From Cordylochernes scorpioides (lineage: Eukaryota; Arthropoda; Arachnida; Pseudoscorpiones; Chernetidae), in assembly GCA_030710605.1 (NCBI GenBank), contig CP092882.1:17108316-17172315 (forward strand): 64,000 nucleotides of DNA, in the 5' to 3' direction. Numbering within the stretch: position 1 is the first letter of the stretch; each line of letters begins with the position of its first letter. A program made the translations under genes and the position numbers. Positions 32,526 to 43,756 of this stretch are shown here, piece by piece. The notes under the pieces are model-generated. The model was not told the DNA's origin. It was given only the letters and a program-made list of their open reading frames with translations, and did not search any database.

Positions 32526-33120
32526 CACTCATGGACAAAACTTAAGGAAGTTGTACCTTTCAGCATGTATATCGGGATTCAGACAATAACTTTGAGAGAT
32601 ACACTCATGGACAAAACTTGAGGAAGTTGTACCTGTTAGCAAGTATATCGGGATTCAGACAATAACTCTGAAAGATACACTCATGGACAAAACTTAAGGA
32701 AGTTGTACCTTTTAGCAAGTATATCGGGATTCAGACAATAACTCTGAAAGATACACTCATGGACAAAACTTAAGGAAGTTGTACCTTTTAGCAAGTATAT
32801 CGGGATTCAGACAATAACTCTGAAAGATACACTCATGGACAAAACTTAAGGAAGTTGTACCTTTTAGCAAGTATATCCGGATTCAGACAATAACTCTGAA
32901 AGATACACTCATAGACAAAACTTAAGGAAGTTGTACCTTTTAGCATTTATATCAGGATTCAGACAATAACTCTGAAATATATTTGATACACAGTCACCTT
33001 TATTGAAGACACCTGAGATAATCAAGTGTGAACAAAATTGCCTCTGTCTCTTTCAGAAATAAAAAAGACGACTGACGACATCAAAGACTTACCACTTCCT
33101 TAAGTTTTGTCCATATGTGT
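32526..33120. mobile_element. Mariner-type MITE with 76-bp tandem units
   Basis: Same family as 25041-25843: the left end is CACTCATGGACAAAACTTAA and the right end CTTAAGTTTTGTCCATATGTG. The left end and its subterminal stretch ('ttgtacctttta', 'ggattcagacaataact') are repeated about six times with a 76-base period. The unit lacks the 24 bases ('attacagtgaccctt...') present in the 100-bp units of the other copy. Confidence 0.85.
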
Positions 33121-33304
33121 AGTCCAATTTAGAAATGGTCGATTTAAGACTGTCAAAGAGTGAATTTAACTTTAAAATCTGGCATTTATAATTAAAAAAG
33201 AAAAAAAGAAACCCATTGTGAAATTATATCGATTTTTAGCTTTTTCCTTATTATATATTTACATACACATTTATTTGTGAAATAAATAACAATGAGATAA
33301 TCTA

Positions 33305-33721
33305 CAGGGTGATCCAAAAGTCCCGCACAACTTTAAAGTTTAATAACTCCGCGAATATTTGCGCTAGAGAAATGCGGTAAACACCATTGTGTTCAGGATG
33401 CAATGGGATTTTTTATGGCAAATAATGAAAAATTCGAAATTAATTTTAGTTACAACTTTATTCGCTAGATGGCGCTCTACCAGAATCAGAGATTCAGCGG
33501 CCAAATTGTTTGATAAATTAGAAAATATAACTGAACGACACGTATTTTTACTTTTTGAATACCTGGAAAGAACCCTAATAATATCAAATGATAAATTAAT
33601 AAAACACCATTTCGCCAAAAGTTAGAAGAATTGGTTGACGATTTTTAAATACAATCTGAGATATGTAAAATAGGTATATGCAAATTAAAACATGTAGCAA
33701 AAAATATTTATATTTTAGATG
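33305..33721. repeat. Left long inverted terminal repeat
   Basis: Matches 41123-41553 in reverse complement. The 78-residue open frame in each arm differs mostly by amino-acid-changing substitutions, so it is probably not a gene. Confidence 0.85.
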
Positions 33722-34419
33722 GATTTTTGTGAAATAATTGAATGTTTGAAAATAACTACTGATATCAATACACGATTTTTGAAATGTTAATATAGTACCA
33801 AAAATTATGATGGCACTACTAATAGGATTTCGTGCTATAAGGAATGTATAGTTTCTTGACTAATTGTCGACACTTGACTATTTAACTGGATATTTGTCAT
33901 GATCCAAAAATGAAATATAGAGGGGAGTGACAAAATATATTTGTCGTACTTTATTCCAAATATCCTATGGGTTTGTCAAATTTTATCATTGTTTATTATA
34001 CTGTACATAATTTTGAAAATGTATCCCCTCAAAAAAAATCATTTTTAAATCGACCTTTTGCGTTGAAAAACGTGGTAGTAAAATCATTTTGTATTATTTT
34101 TTGCGCAAAACATCTAAAGTTGGGGGGGGATACAGAGATTATTCCTTATGCTATTTCTTCTAATGAGCGAAAAGCGATAAACTAAACATAAGGGGTAAAA
34201 TTGTGTATACCAGTGTTATTCGAAAAGTTATAACACTTTGGCCTGCACGACATAATATAAAATGTGGGCAAATGACAAACAAAAAAATTACCGTTTACAG
34301 AAAAAAAAAAAAAAGAGTCAAGATGTGAGGACAGCATTTATTATTCCCATAACCCAAAACAAAGAGCTGCAACATATAACACATGAGGTAACTGCCTTCT
34401 CTCTTGTATTATGTCACAA

Positions 34420-35513
34420 TCCTTGCTCAATGTGGCGCCCTTCATTCTCAAACACCGCCTGCAGACGATAGATGACAGAATGGTCACAATTAAATAGTTG
34501 AAATTTATAAAACGTGCCATCTGATAGAAGCCTTCAACATGGCCAATGTGGTAGGCCGGCATCGATAAAAACGCGACTTAATGTACCCCCATAACCGAAA
34601 TTGTAAGGCGTCAAGTCTGGTGATATTGGGGGCCACTGGTATATTAAAGTGGCGACTTATCAACGAATTTCACCGAACGTTTCCTTCAGCAATTGTTTGG
34701 CACCGCGGGAGATATGAGGAGGTCCTCTATCTTGCAAGAATGTTATTTCGCTTAGTACTTGTCTGTCCTGCAATATGGGAATAACCTTTTCTCTCAAAAG
34801 TTGAACATAACGTTCACCAGTTACAAAAACGGTTTTAAAAGTTCTTCCATTGATTTTTTCAAAGAAAAATGGCCCAATAATAAAAGAAGTGAACCCACAC
34901 AAAACTGTAACCTGTGCTGATGAAGTGGTATTTCTGTAAAAATCCTAGGGTTTTCTGTTGCCAAAATGAGACAGTTTTGAATGTTAAATTCTCGCTTTAG
35001 ATAAAAGTGAGCATCATCTGTTCTTAGAACATTTGACAGCCAGTTTTCATCAATATCAATTTGCCGGAAAACCCATGCAGCGAATTCTTGACGCTTCTCA
35101 AAATCGCTCACTTTCAACTCGTGTAAACTTTGAATTTTGTTAGGATATTTTTATAGAAAAATTCTAAATGTGTGTTCTCTCCAAACTGTTCCATACGAAA
35201 TCCCCGTTTGTCGAGAAACTTGTCTAGCACTTACTTCTCCATACGTGGATAACGTTTCAATAGCTTCAGCATTCTGCAAAACCGTAACAGCCACTGACTT
35301 GCATGTCGATGGTCTTCCACTCCGAGGTTTTGCTTCCAAAGATCCAGTTTCCTCAAAACTTTTAATCAATCGCTTTAGAGAGTAGCAACTCATTGGTCCT
35401 TCGCCGCTTCGAATATCTTTAAAGGAAAGAAACGCTCGTAAAGATTCAGTGGCAGATTCTGAATCACAATTAAAAAAATTCACCAAGAGTACTTTATCCT
35501 GTAGTGACGGCAT
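34420..35513 (-). pseudogene. Mariner/Tc1-superfamily transposase, frameshifted
   Basis: The N-terminal part (35513-35151) has the paired helix-turn-helix pattern (ESATESLRAF, SCYSLKRLIKSFEETGS, RSGRPST, SARQVSRQTGISYGTV). A second frame (35117-34821) holds the first catalytic region (RTDDAHFYLKREFNIQNC, ENPRIF). A third (34902-34660) has VCGFTSFIIGPFFFE-like sequence, GERYVQLL and LQDRGPPHIS with the second Asp. Beyond it, near 34590-34640, WPPISPDLTPYN carries the third acidic residue. The domains are thus all present but spread over at least three frames with stops, so it is inactive. It lies inside the long inverted arms and probably is that element's own transposase. Confidence 0.82.
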
Positions 35514-35519
35514 TCCAGG

Positions 35520-37487
35520 GGGAAGGGGAGAAGTTCGACCTCACCTCCTTGCGGTCCCCCCTGGACCCTTGGAATATTTGACCAAATTCTGGTTCGTTTC
35601 CAAGATGACTAACGTTGCAACGGCACCCATTTTCAAATGAAGAGCAAAACTGATATCTCCAGTAATGCTACCGCGTCCGGGGTAACCGCCGCGTAAGGAG
35701 CTGCAGCTCGAGCTCATGATGAGAAATCTACTACGAGGACACAATTCAATCTACTACAACTCAATATAAATGGTACCCAGAGGAAAATAAAGAGCTGACT
35801 TGTCTTCTCTGTGACAACAATGTACATATTAATTGTCCTCAGGAGACAAAATTGAATCAGAATCTGAGATTCAATATCAAAGATTATACAAAACTACGAA
35901 TGGACAGACCGGGAAAATTAGGAGGAGGACTTGCCGTTTTGATTAAAACTCTAGAAATCAAATTTAAGGAAATCGCCTATAATCAGAGTAATCCTAGAGA
36001 AAGCACGACAGAAGCTCAGGCAATAGAAATATATCTTACAGATAAAACAATTCCAATCACAAATGTTTATCACCACGATAATACAAGAACACTGGAAAAA
36101 ATTTACAGAAAAGCTTGAAGAACTGTGCAACGAAGAATTAAATCACAAAGCTGCAAAAGTAGCGTAGAGGTAGACGTAAAGACCTGTGAATACTTTACTG
36201 GAAGGACCACAATATCGAGGCAATGATTGCAGAGAGAGACAATAAAAATTAACTTCTTAAAACAAAAAAAAAAACAGAAGAAATCATAAAGGAACTCATT
36301 GAAATTAGTCACAAAATATAGAACAAGAAATTTGGATATTCAAACAAGAAAAATGGGCAGAATTCTGCGAAGAAAATGGATCCAAAAAAGGAAAGCCATC
36401 ACTGGAATATAAATAGTGTTATAAAACTCAAAACCAACACTAATCCTCCAATACTCTAACCGATATGAACAGCGAAAACGAACAAACAGATGGCTGACAT
36501 AATTTCTGAATATCTTTCAAGCACTTCCAGACTCAGCTATACGAATGAAGGCAGGACTCTAAAAAATAATATAAACAAGTTAGTTAAACAAGCAAGAAAT
36601 TACCATCAACAAGATATTTACTCGAGAGACTTCAAACTGAATGAGCTAAATTCATCAATAGGAAAGTTAAATCCAAGATGTCACCTGGAGATGCTCTAAT
36701 CTTTGGTCAAATGATTAAACACTTCACCGAGTTCAGAATCTGCCACTGAATCTTTACGAGCGTTTCGTTCCTTTAAAGATATTCGAAGCGGTAAAGGACC
36801 AATGAGTTGCTACTCTCTAAAGCGATTGATTAAAAGTTTTGAGGAAACTGGATCTCTGGAAGCAAAACCTCGGAGTGGAAGACCATCGACATGCAAGTCA
36901 GTGGCTGTTACGGTTTTGCAGAATGCTGAAGCTAAAAATTAACTCCTACGAATACTGAACATTTCATAGCAAACTGGTAAACTACCAAAGAATTGGAAGA
37001 TATCAATTATAGTGCCAATACTGAAACCAAACAAAGATGCTAAGGAATGCAAGAACTATCGGCCAATTGCTCTTACCAGCATACTTTGTAAAATAACAGA
37101 ATAAATTATCCACTCTAGGCTCATAGTCTGGCTCACTAACAATAATAAAATAAACTTCTACCAAACTGCCTAAAGATCCAGACACTGTACAACTGATAAA
37201 CTGTTCTACTTCTGTCAATCAATAATAGATTTCTAGGAAAACCGCCAAAGAAGACAACGGCCGTATTCCTGGATATGACCTCAGCTTTTGTTCGAGTGTA
37301 AAAATTATTTGAAAGGCTGAACAACATCGGAGTAAGAGGAAAAACCTTAATCTGGATTGCAGACTTCTTAAGGGGAAGAAGGATAAAGGTTCGGGTCAAT
37401 GGAACATTTTCCAAGGACCGAAGAACATAGGCTGGTGTACCTCAGGGATCTGTACTCAGTCCTCTACTCTTCTCGCTATATATTAAC
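35520..37487 (+). pseudogene. Non-LTR retrotransposon (Jockey/CR1-like), APE and RT fragments
   Basis: From about 35717 the + strand shows an apurinic-type endonuclease start (LQLNINGTQRKIKELTCLL..., INCPQETK, GGGLAVLIKT), then a gap. An RT-linked segment (36490-36700, FKLNELNSSIGKLNPR) is followed, after a 201-base mariner fragment, by RT motifs: LPKNWKISIIVPILKPNKD, ECKNYRPIALTSILCKI and, near 37430, AGVPQGSVLSPLLFSLYIN. Many stops and frameshifts are present. The copy is cut off at 37487 by the 5' LTR of element C and I do not find its continuation after 40958. Confidence 0.78.
36733..36933 (+). mobile_element. Internal 201-bp mariner transposase fragment inserted in the LINE
   Basis: Matches the segment 35265-35465 in inverted orientation with only a handful of differences. 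It begins at 'tcagaatctgccactgaatc' and ends 'cagaatgctgaagct', inside the transposase coding region. There are no terminal repeats, so it did not arrive as a transposon. Confidence 0.8.
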
Positions 37488-40400
37488 TGTTGTTTATGTA
37501 AATAGATGAATATTATTTGTATTATTTGAAGCCTCATTATGTAAAAATATATGTATATATAAATTGGACATTTGTTGTTGGCCATGGTCAAGTTTGAGCT
37601 CTTGTACGTCTAATTTCGACACAACAAAAGTGGCGACGAGGATGCGCGATCTACAGATCCAGTAAAAAGCTGAGGAAAACGGCGTCTATGCAAGTATAAC
37701 AACTACATCTTTTAAACAAATCTGACTCTCGGATTATGGAGAGGAAAAATAAGAAAATGGGTTAAGATTACATCTTTTAAACTATCTGAATCAAGAAAAC
37801 AAAGGAGTAGAAAATATCAGCATGACAAGTTCAAAGTTAATAATACCTTTTAGATGCTATAGCCCAGTGGAGGACACTTCGATCTTTTTGTACAAAAATT
37901 TGAGGCTATCTTTTTGGCATCTGAAGAAGGAGATTAAAGTGCTGATTTTTACCTCGCTACCAGATTCTGAAACTTTGAAGCAGGGAAACGACATTTTCTT
38001 CCTGGTCTAATGAAAGATCAACCCTATGATACTATCATTCAAAGAATTAAGCTGCATTTGGATCCAAAGAAGAAAGTGATACCACAGCGATGCAGATTTT
38101 TAAAGAGAATTCAACAGGAAGAAGAATCAATTTCGGAATATCTTAGAGAATTGAAACATTTGGCAATAAATTGTAATTTCGTCGATATGTTGGGAACCAT
38201 GATGCGAGACCGTTTTGTGGCTGGAATCAAGTCGGAAATCCTGCAAAAGAAGCTACTACAAGAGGACGACGATGTCACCCTGGATAAAGTTTTTGCAGTG
38301 GCGATCTCGTTCGAATTGGCGGAGATAAATACAAGAGAATTACAAGATAAATTAGTGGCCAAGATATCCCCTGTGAATTGAAAGGATAAAAAGGGCGAGT
38401 AATAAAAAACAAAGTAGAGAATGAAATTGATCGTTTAGTGAATTCTTGCATTTTATAACCTATAGTTCATGCATATTGGACCGCTCCAATAGTACCGGCA
38501 TCAAAAAAGGATGGTAGTGTAAGGATATGTGGTGATTTTAGATGTACAGCTAATAAAGCAATAGAATTAGATAGGTATCCCATTCCATCGATCGATGAGA
38601 TATTTTCAAAATTATCTACAAGCACCGTACTTTCGACTCCACACCTATCACAGGCTTACTTACAAGTAATGTTAGCGGAAGAAACCAAAGCTGTTGTTGA
38701 TATAAACACAACAAAGAGGTTGTTTTCTTATAAAAGACTACCATATGACGTAGCGGTAGCACCAAATAAATTTCAGAGGATTATGGAAGGCCTATTTTCT
38801 GATTTGCCAGGTGTGGCCTGCTACATAGATGATATTTTGGTTGCAGGAAAATACTTTGAAGATCATGAACAAAAGTTGGATCTAGTGTTTAGATGATTGC
38901 TAGAAAAAGGTTTAAAGTTAAACAGATATAAATGTAAATTAAAAAAGAAATCGGTGGAATTTTTAGGGTTTGAAATGGATAAATATGGACTGCATCCCTT
39001 AGAAAATAAAATTAAAGCAGTGATAGAGGCGCCTGAACCTAAAGAATGTTTCGCAATTGAGATCTTTCATAGGACTCTTAATTTATTATTATAGATTCAT
39101 AAAGAATATAGCAAACATTTTAGCGCTATTCTATCAACTTTTGAATAAAAATTGTAGATGGAATTGGACGAAAAATATCGAATGTTATTTTAAAAATGTA
39201 AATCATTATTAATGGACTCTGGACTAGGCGTAATTCTGAGTCATAGAAATGATAGAAAGGAAGAATGCCCTATAGCTTTTGCTTCTAGAACATTAACTGA
39301 AGCGGAAAAACGGTACTTTCAACTAGAAAAGGAAGCGTTGAGCATAACTTATGGCGATGAGAAATCAAGACAATACTTACTGGGACGAAAATTCGTATTA
39401 GTCACAGACAACCGACCCTTAATTCATATATTTTCACCTCAGAAACCAATTCCCATATGTGCAGCATCCAGAATTAAAAGATGGTCCTTAAAATTAGCTG
39501 CATTTAATTATACTGAGGAGTTTCGAAAAGGTAGTGATAATTCCAATGTTGACGCATCGTCACGTCTTCCTTTAGAATCGAGTGTCAGGGAGTTTCTTGA
39601 TGAAGACCAGGTACTTCTCAGGAAGTTGAATGAGGTACCGTTCTCTTTTAGGGAGGTGGCATATGAGACGTCCCGAGAAAAAATACTGTCTATAGTATTA
39701 AGGAATGTTAGAGAAGGCAACTGTGTGTGTGTGTGGAAATTCACAAGGGTACTGAGGGAAAACCCACTAGCTACTTATTATAAGATCAATGAGGAATTAA
39801 GTTTGGAGTTTGATTGTTTTCAATGGCGTGAAAGAGTGGTAATTCCCCAAAAATTAAGATCTTTAATTTTAAATGACTTGCATGAAATACATATGGGGAT
39901 TGTTAAAATGAAGATGATTGCCAGACGGTATTTTCTGGTGGCCAGGCATAGACAGTAACATCAAAGAGTTAACTAGAGAATGTAGAGTATGCCAAGAATC
40001 GGCAAGCATGCCCCCGGCTACCATCTCGGAATGGACTTGGCCCGAAAAACCGTGGCATCGACTTCATCTTGATCTAGCGGGTCCGTTCATGGGAAGAATG
40101 TTTTTGGTTCTCGTGGACGCATACTCAAAGTGGATAGAAATTTTTATCATCAAAGGTATTACCAGAAAAACGATTATAAGTCATATTAGAGAAATTCTCG
40201 CCAGAATTGGATTGCCCTAATATTTTGTTACAGATAACGGAAGACTGTTTGTCTCCGGTGACGCGGAACTGCCAATGAAGAGAAGTTTAAGATCAAGATT
40301 CTCGAATTTAATACCAAGATGGGAAATCCGCGAGAGGTATTTCATGAGGCCGTAAGAAGGCAGGAGCAGTTTACTACAGGTTGCGAGGTTTATTTCCGCA

Positions 40401-40958
40401 ACTATGCAACTGGACCTAAACGGTAAAAAGGCACCATTTTGAAATTATTGAGCTACCGTCACTACCTTATAAGTTGCGAGGGCGTCGTGTATAAGAGGCA
40501 TATCAATCAATTGCGACTTGTGAGAAAGAAACAAGTGGAGACAAGAAATTTGATACTTCCTCGAACATCAGGAGAGAAGCCTGTAGGTGGAAGTCAGAAA
40601 TAAAGTGAAGAGGAGGTTCCAGAGGTTACATCAGGAAACATGGAGGAGACTGCTTCTGTGCACGTACCCTCTTGCACTCCTATACCAGGGCCTGTTGCTG
40701 TGCACGTGCCCTCTTGCACTCCTAAACCGGAGGCTGCCGCTGTGCAAGTGCCCGTCCGCAGTCCTAGACCTCAGAGAGCCAGGAAACCCCTAGACCGACT
40801 GGAGTATTATTAAGGGGGGAGATGTTTTGTGTATGTAAATAGATGAAGATTATTTGCATTCTTTAAAGTCCCATTATGTAAGAATATATGCGTATATAAA
40901 TTGGGCATTTTTTGTTGGCCAAACGAAAAGAATCTGAGGCTCTTTATTGGACACGACA
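37488..40958 (+). mobile_element. Element C: decayed Mag-type Gypsy retrotransposon
   Basis: Short LTRs (37488-37626 and 40823-40958, about 85-90 per cent alike), a TGGCGACGAGGAT primer site at 37631-37643 (tRNA-Ser), and a polypurine tract AAGGGGGGA at 40812-40820. No clear target duplication is visible. The coding region is broken by several stops, frameshifts and a deletion. It interrupts the LINE at 37487. Confidence 0.85.
37822..40250 (+). pseudogene. Element C gag-pol remains
   Basis: Gag starts near 37822 and continues after a frameshift at 38010-38381 (ESISEYLRELKHLAINCNF, RDRFVAGI). The zinc knuckles and protease are missing. RT follows: about 38500-38900 with CYIDDILVA at about 38819-38845; 38897-39080 after an in-frame stop. 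The RT motif A that should read KLDL shows TPHL, so the first catalytic Asp is lost. RNase H: 39212 onward (EKRYFQLEKEAL, VTDNRPL). Integrase: HHCC zinc region across a frameshift (39840-40000), LHLDLAGPF with the first Asp at about 40070, and VTDNGR after a stop at about 40218. The region with the catalytic Glu is deleted. Confidence 0.82.
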
Positions 40959-41122
40959 AAAACAACAACGGCATTCCAGAGTAAAATAAATAATCAGAGA
41001 TAGATAAATATTTTTCAAATGAATTAAAATAAATATAATCGATACTGAGAGAGAGTTGAATTTAAAAAAAATAGAAAATTATTATTTTCGAAATATAAAT
41101 AGCTGAGAGGATTCCAGCAAAC

Positions 41123-41553
41123 CACATCTAAAATATCAGGTTGTTTTTTTTTTTTTTTTGCTATATGTTTTAATTTGCATATACCTATTTTACATATCTC
41201 AGATTGTATTTAAAAATCCTTAACCATTTCTTCTAACTTTTGGCGAAATGGTGTTTTATTAATTTATCATTCGATATTATTAGGGTTCTTTCCTGGTATT
41301 CAAAAAGTAAAAATACGTGTCGTTCAGTTATATTTTTCAATTTATCAAACAATTTGGCCGCTGAAACGCTGATTCTGGTAGAGCGCCATCTAGCGAATAA
41401 AGTTGCAACTAAAATCAATTTCGAATTTTTCATTATTTGCCATAAAAAATCCCATTGCATCCTGAACACAATGGTGTTTACCGCATTGCTCTAGCGCAAA
41501 TATTAGCGGAGTTATTAATTTTTAAAGTTGTGCGGGACTTTTGGATCACCCTG
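41123..41553. repeat. Right long inverted terminal repeat
   Basis: Reverse complement of 33305-33721, ending ...GGATCACCCTG next to TA. Confidence 0.85.
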
Positions 41554-41744
41554 TATATTTATTCTTTAATCTTAATGGCCGATTTCAATATAATACTAAT
41601 AGAATATTCTCTCACGTTGTTTTAAAGATAGGATTTGAAAAATCAAAAATTCGAACCCTCGTTTCTAAAGGAGAATAAAGCATATGTTGAACATGTGAAA
41701 AATAATTAAAAATAAAATAAATATAAAAGTCAGGTGTTGATATT

Positions 41745-41862
41745 AAATCAAAAAGGTTTATCATTCCACGTTCACATAAATCTTTTAGATTACAGAGCGC
41801 CATCTAGTGAAAAAGAAATCAATTAAACGTTGATTTAGATTGTTTCCTGATATTATATGATA
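41745..41862. repeat. Hairpin MITE HP fragment
   Basis: Contains 'gagcgccatctagtg' and 'aatcaattaaacgttgattt', close to the copy at about 12360-12420. Confidence 0.55.
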
Positions 41863-41964
41863 AAGCATATGTAGCTGAGATCTATATGAAAAAAAAAGAC
41901 TATGTAACAGCTTTCGAGAGACCGCTTTCTCAATTTATTAATAAATGTCATGATAAATAATCCC

Positions 41965-42125
41965 CATTAGTGAATGCAAGTAACCAAACGGAGCTCTGAC
42001 ACATTTGTAAGTGCAAAGTCGAAATGTTTTTCACATGTGTAGACATGTGGTGCACTTACAGTAAAAGCAGTTGCCAACTTCTACCCACCATGATTATCAT
42101 GGCCTGTACCACGTTATTAGGAATA
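41965..42125 (+). mobile_element. tRNA-derived SINE, 5'-truncated copy
   Basis: Shares 'gcacatttgtaagtgcaaag'-type sequence, 'tgtggtgcacttacagtaaa' and 'ccaccatgattatcatggcc' with the other SINE copies and ends in repeated AAAT. The tRNA head is absent. Confidence 0.72.
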
Positions 42126-42570
42126 ATAAATAAATAAATATATATAATAAGACGTATTTTAGATTTATTCGAAAAAAAATGTTATCATAAAATTAAGAAC
42201 GTAATATTTTCGAGAATCTGAACCCTGTCCTGTTTTAAGCAAATCACCTACATCCAGAGCTTCTGTTATGCTGTTAAAGTGGAATTTTGGTTGGAATTTT
42301 TAGACTTAGATTTTAGGAATTGAACTATAGTCTTGGTATATTTCCATTTTCCAATTTATGCAGTTCTCTAGTCTCATCTGTGAAAAAGAATATTAATTAA
42401 TTATTAGGAGTTAATGAGCTAAGAGAAAGAAAAACCAATCCCTCGAAATATTTTATACGATCTTTTCTCATCTACATATTTTCATAATTTGCTTTATTAT
42501 TAATAGATATAAATATAAGGCCCGCCATCTATATATAACAAATGGAAGTATTAATGCACGAATGTTTCAG
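42126..42570. other. AT-rich intron sequence, nothing recognised
   Basis: No frame, repeat or element end seen. Confidence 0.4.
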
Positions 42571-42574
42571 TTGC

Positions 42575-42895
42575 ACCTAAATAAAACTTCTACTGTCCTT
42601 ACTGCGATGAAAATATATTGGGAAGACTTAGCTCATCAGTGGTAAACCAACTCAGCGATTTCGACAATTTAATCCACCAGACCGTTTCTTAGAGCTCCAA
42701 TACTGTATTGGACGATTCTGCTTATAAATGCTACACTGAAGAGTTGAATAAAAAATGGTATTCAGACAAACTATGGACATAAGCTTTTAGAACAATAGAA
42801 TTACATATAGAGACTTTCTTAGAGCTCTAATACTGTATTGGACGATTCTGCTTTTATATTCTGCACTGAAGGATGGAATCTTAGAAATGGATCAT
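42575..42895. mobile_element. Foldback MITE FB1, variant with internal duplication
   Basis: Reverse complement of 21562-21806 ('ctgtccttactgcgatg', 'gctcatcagtggtaaacc', 'ccaccagaccgtttcttaga'). The part 'tttcttagagctc...gattctgctt' is present twice (about 42684-42735 and 42817-42863). Confidence 0.62.
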
Positions 42896-43064
42896 CAATT
42901 AAAATACAAAATTTGATTATTTTCTCCGGTGTTTATTAAAATTCCGTGAAGTGTCTTGATAGGATTTGTATAGAAGTAAAGAGAAAGAGAAGTAAAGAGG
43001 AAGGGGAGGGATCTAGAAAGACTGGAGGAGGAGGATGCATGAAGTTTGTAAGAAGAGGAGGTAC

Positions 43065-43215
43065 CTGAAGGAGTGACCGCGCCAAAGAGTCCCTCAGGGT
43101 CCACGGCATGGAAGGTCTCGATGGAGTGGGTCCCTTCGTCCAGTCCTATCTCAGCCCAGATAGCCCGAGCCTGGGGAAGCTCTTCGCGTCGGAGCGGCCG
43201 CACCACGAAGTCCAT
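43065..43215 (-). CDS. GNAT N-acetyltransferase, exon 1 (residues 1-50 plus one base)
   Basis: ATG at 43215-43213 in a strong context (gtcgccATGG). The exon encodes MDFVVRPLRREELPQARAIW and on to ...GLFGAVTPS, the first strands and helix of a GNAT fold (R-P-x-x-x-E-E-L-P start, then the segment before the GNAT motif A). The donor is at 43064 (CAG/GTACCT) in phase 1, matching the phase of exon 2 at 9616. The exon is GC- and CpG-rich in AT-rich surroundings. The frame stays open beyond the donor to 42895, but that part is low-complexity Ser-rich and is not GNAT-like. Confidence 0.85.
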
Positions 43216-43330
43216 GGCGACTGACTGAGTATTGATCTGTAGCTCCGCCCCCCGAGGATAGAGAGGCGGGGCTTAGAAGATGCTCCTCCCCCTATACAAT
43301 AAGGATGTACTTCTTTTAGCCCCTCCCCCC
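43216..43330 (-). promoter_or_regulatory. Likely promoter region of the GNAT gene
   Basis: Immediately upstream of the ATG on the - strand is a GC-rich patch with GC-box-like sequences (CCCCGCCTC and GGGGGGCGGAGC on the - strand). No TATA box is evident. The start of transcription cannot be placed. Confidence 0.4.
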
Positions 43331-43756
43331 CTTTTTTTTTGCTAAATAGTCAAACTCCCTTAGTTCGGTCTTTCCAAGGAACCACTATAGGCATTTCTAC
43401 CCTTTTCAACATAAGCAATGAAAATTTGTTAGTTTTCGATCTCATTTAAAAAATATGTCAAATTATATGCGATGTCCCACACACACATATATAAATAAAA
43501 CAAACAAAGGGATATAATTTAAATAATACAACAGGTTTCAGGAGATACGTTTCTTTTAATTTTTATTAATGCAAACTTTCAGGCATCTCTGTACATCTAC
43601 AGGAGTATTTTTTTTAATATCGCAATGGGTAAAAATAATTTATTGAACTTCAGATTATTTGGCCGCTGGTTTCCAGCGAAAAGAAAAAAAAAGTGTAAAC
43701 AGAGCGCAGCATTGAAGAGCTTTTGAGTTGACCCTAAACATTTGGCAACATGTTTA
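43331..43756. other. Unassigned upstream sequence with one dispersed repeat
   Basis: Contains a stretch (about 43530-43610) inversely related to 9920-9960. No gene seen. Confidence 0.4.

Larger units (their letters stand above)
33305..41553. mobile_element. 8.25-kb mariner-like element with long (about 420-bp) inverted ends, loaded with insertions
   Basis: Outer ends are CAGGGTGATCCAAAAGTCCC at 33305 and its exact reverse complement ending 41553, each flanked by TA. The arms are inverted copies of each other over about 417-431 bases (33305-33721 and 41123-41553) with a few per cent mismatches. The inner ends carry no terminal motif, so the arms look like the two ends of one element and not two separate MITEs. 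Between them lie a broken mariner-type transposase (-), a LINE fragment and a Gypsy copy, presumably later insertions. The ancestral element would have been far shorter. Confidence 0.7.
9617..43064 (-). other. 33.4-kb intron of the GNAT gene, filled with mobile elements
   Basis: Donor GT at 43064-43063 (exon ends ...TTCAG) and acceptor AG at 9618-9617 join two GNAT-coding exons in matching phase (1/1), with continuous domain homology across the join. The interval contains complete or partial LINE, SINE, Gypsy, Helitron, Tc1, mariner and MITE insertions on both strands and no recognisable host exon. The splice pairing is inferred from sequence and the family fold, not from RNA. Confidence 0.8.

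Noticed and set aside
33364..33625. Small conserved protein in both long inverted repeats (also 41233-41494)
   Set aside because: The copies are arms of the same element, and the differences between them mostly change amino acids, so there is no sign of selection.
33305..41553. Two independent MITE insertions in opposite orientation
   Set aside because: Neither arm has a terminal motif or TA duplication at its inner side, while both outer ends do; I favour one element, though without other copies this is not final.
42895..43064. Extension of GNAT exon 1 as a 106-residue single-exon protein
   Set aside because: After the donor at 43064 the frame becomes low-complexity Ser-rich, whereas exon 2 at 9616 continues the GNAT fold in the right phase.
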